From positions 1 through 6,865 of the forward strand of contig JBAYVI010000165.1 in NCBI GenBank assembly GCA_041674625.1: DNA of 6,865 bases. The letters run 5' to 3'. Source of the DNA: BRH-c32 sp041674625. Lineage in GTDB: Bacteria; Bacteroidota; Ignavibacteria; Ignavibacteriales; Melioribacteraceae. How positions within the stretch are numbered: the stretch's first letter is position 1; each line of letters opens with the position of its first letter. Shown piece after piece: positions 6,552 through 6,865 of this stretch. The notes under the pieces were generated by a model that was given only the letters and a program-made list of their open reading frames with translations, ran no database searches and had not been told where the DNA came from. Position numbers and translations under genes: made by a program.

Positions 6552-6865
6552 TATTTTGATTCCACTATAATTGTTACCGGTCCTTCATTAACTATTTCAA
6601 CATCCATCATTTCACCAAAAATACCTGTCTTCACTTTTTCTGTTCCAATGTTTTTCTGGAGTCGTTCTACAAACGTTTTATAGATTTTAATTGCATTTTC
6701 TGGTCGAGCAGCCTCAATAAAACTTGGTCTATTCCCTTTTGCCGTTTCTGCATAGAGAGTAAATTGAGAAATAATAAGTATCTCCCCTTCAACATCTTTT
6801 AGTGATAAATTCATCTTCTCATTTGCATCTTCAAATATTCTTAAGTTGGTGCATTTATCAGCTAC
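6551..6865 (-). CDS. dtd: D-aminoacyl-tRNA deacylase (DTD), 5'-truncated by the window edge
   Basis: The last 104 residues of a protein usually about 145-150 long that hydrolyses D-aminoacyl-tRNAs (and glycyl-tRNA(Ala)) in the cytoplasm, guarding translation against D-amino acids. The reading frame stays open to the right edge, and the first visible residues (VADKCTNLRIFEDANEK, then MNLSL) match the middle of the family. The gene therefore does not start at the internal ATG at 6814. The SQFTLYA catalytic-loop motif (visible residues 33-39) is present, followed by KGNRPSF and the C-terminal NEGPVT (93-98) holding the cross-subunit Gly-cisPro pair (G95, P96) that enforces D-chirality selection in the homodimer. 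All key elements in the visible part are intact. The stop TAA shares its last base with the ATG of the next gene (TAATG), which points to coupled translation at the head of this operon. About 45 N-terminal residues and any promoter lie outside. Confidence 0.97.
   Translation of the reverse strand, partial: VADKCTNLRIFEDANEKMNLSLKDVEGEILIISQFTLYAETAKGNRPSFIEAARPENAIKIYKTFVERLQKNIGTEKVKTGIFGEMMDVEIVNEGPVTIIVESK

Noticed and set aside
6551..6814. dtd as a complete 87-residue gene starting at the internal ATG
   Set aside because: The frame remains open to the window edge, and the 17 upstream codons encode conserved DTD sequence, so the gene is simply cut by the edge.
1..6865. A defence system, mobile element or CRISPR array
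   Set aside because: No transposase, integrase, direct-repeat array, toxin-antitoxin pair or effector-type gene is visible. All the coding sequence is accounted for by six genes of known superfamilies.

Overview
The window is AT-rich and gene-dense, and every gene lies on the minus strand. By eye much of it is only 17-35% G+C. The gene set (D-aminoacyl-tRNA deacylase, an alkaline-phosphatase-fold metalloenzyme, ComEC, MurB, a 12-helix transporter, an M19 dipeptidase) is chromosomal housekeeping and fits a low-GC member of the Bacteroidota/Ignavibacteriota/Chlorobiota group. That placement is inferred from composition, gene style and the type I MurB, and no taxonomic marker gene is present.

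In transcription order (right to left), the window opens inside dtd (6865-6551, 5' end missing). Its TAA shares one base with the ATG of a 302-residue alkaline-phosphatase-superfamily metalloenzyme (6551-5643). The TGA of that gene overlaps the GTG of comEC (5646-3274) as GTGA, and the TGA of comEC overlaps the ATG of murB (3277-2267) as ATGA. After 15 bases carrying a good Shine-Dalgarno comes a POT/PTR2-like major facilitator transporter (2251-860). A 106-base gap with a hairpin then separates it from an M19 dipeptidase (753-1, 3' end missing).

The first five genes look like one operon with translationally coupled junctions. It joins removal of D-amino acids from tRNA, DNA uptake (ComEC channel and nuclease-like domain), peptidoglycan precursor synthesis (MurB) and a transporter, plus one enzyme of unknown substrate. 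The transporter and the dipeptidase make a plausible pair: uptake of small peptides, then hydrolysis in the cytoplasm, since the dipeptidase shows no signal peptide. This pairing is inferred from adjacency and family.

I see no mobile element, CRISPR array, tRNA, rRNA or clear foreign island, and no convincing new system. The points most worth a second look are the uncharacterised metalloenzyme in the comEC operon, the transporter's degenerate POT signature and higher G+C, and the strand-asymmetric hairpin with an overlapping candidate promoter ahead of the dipeptidase.
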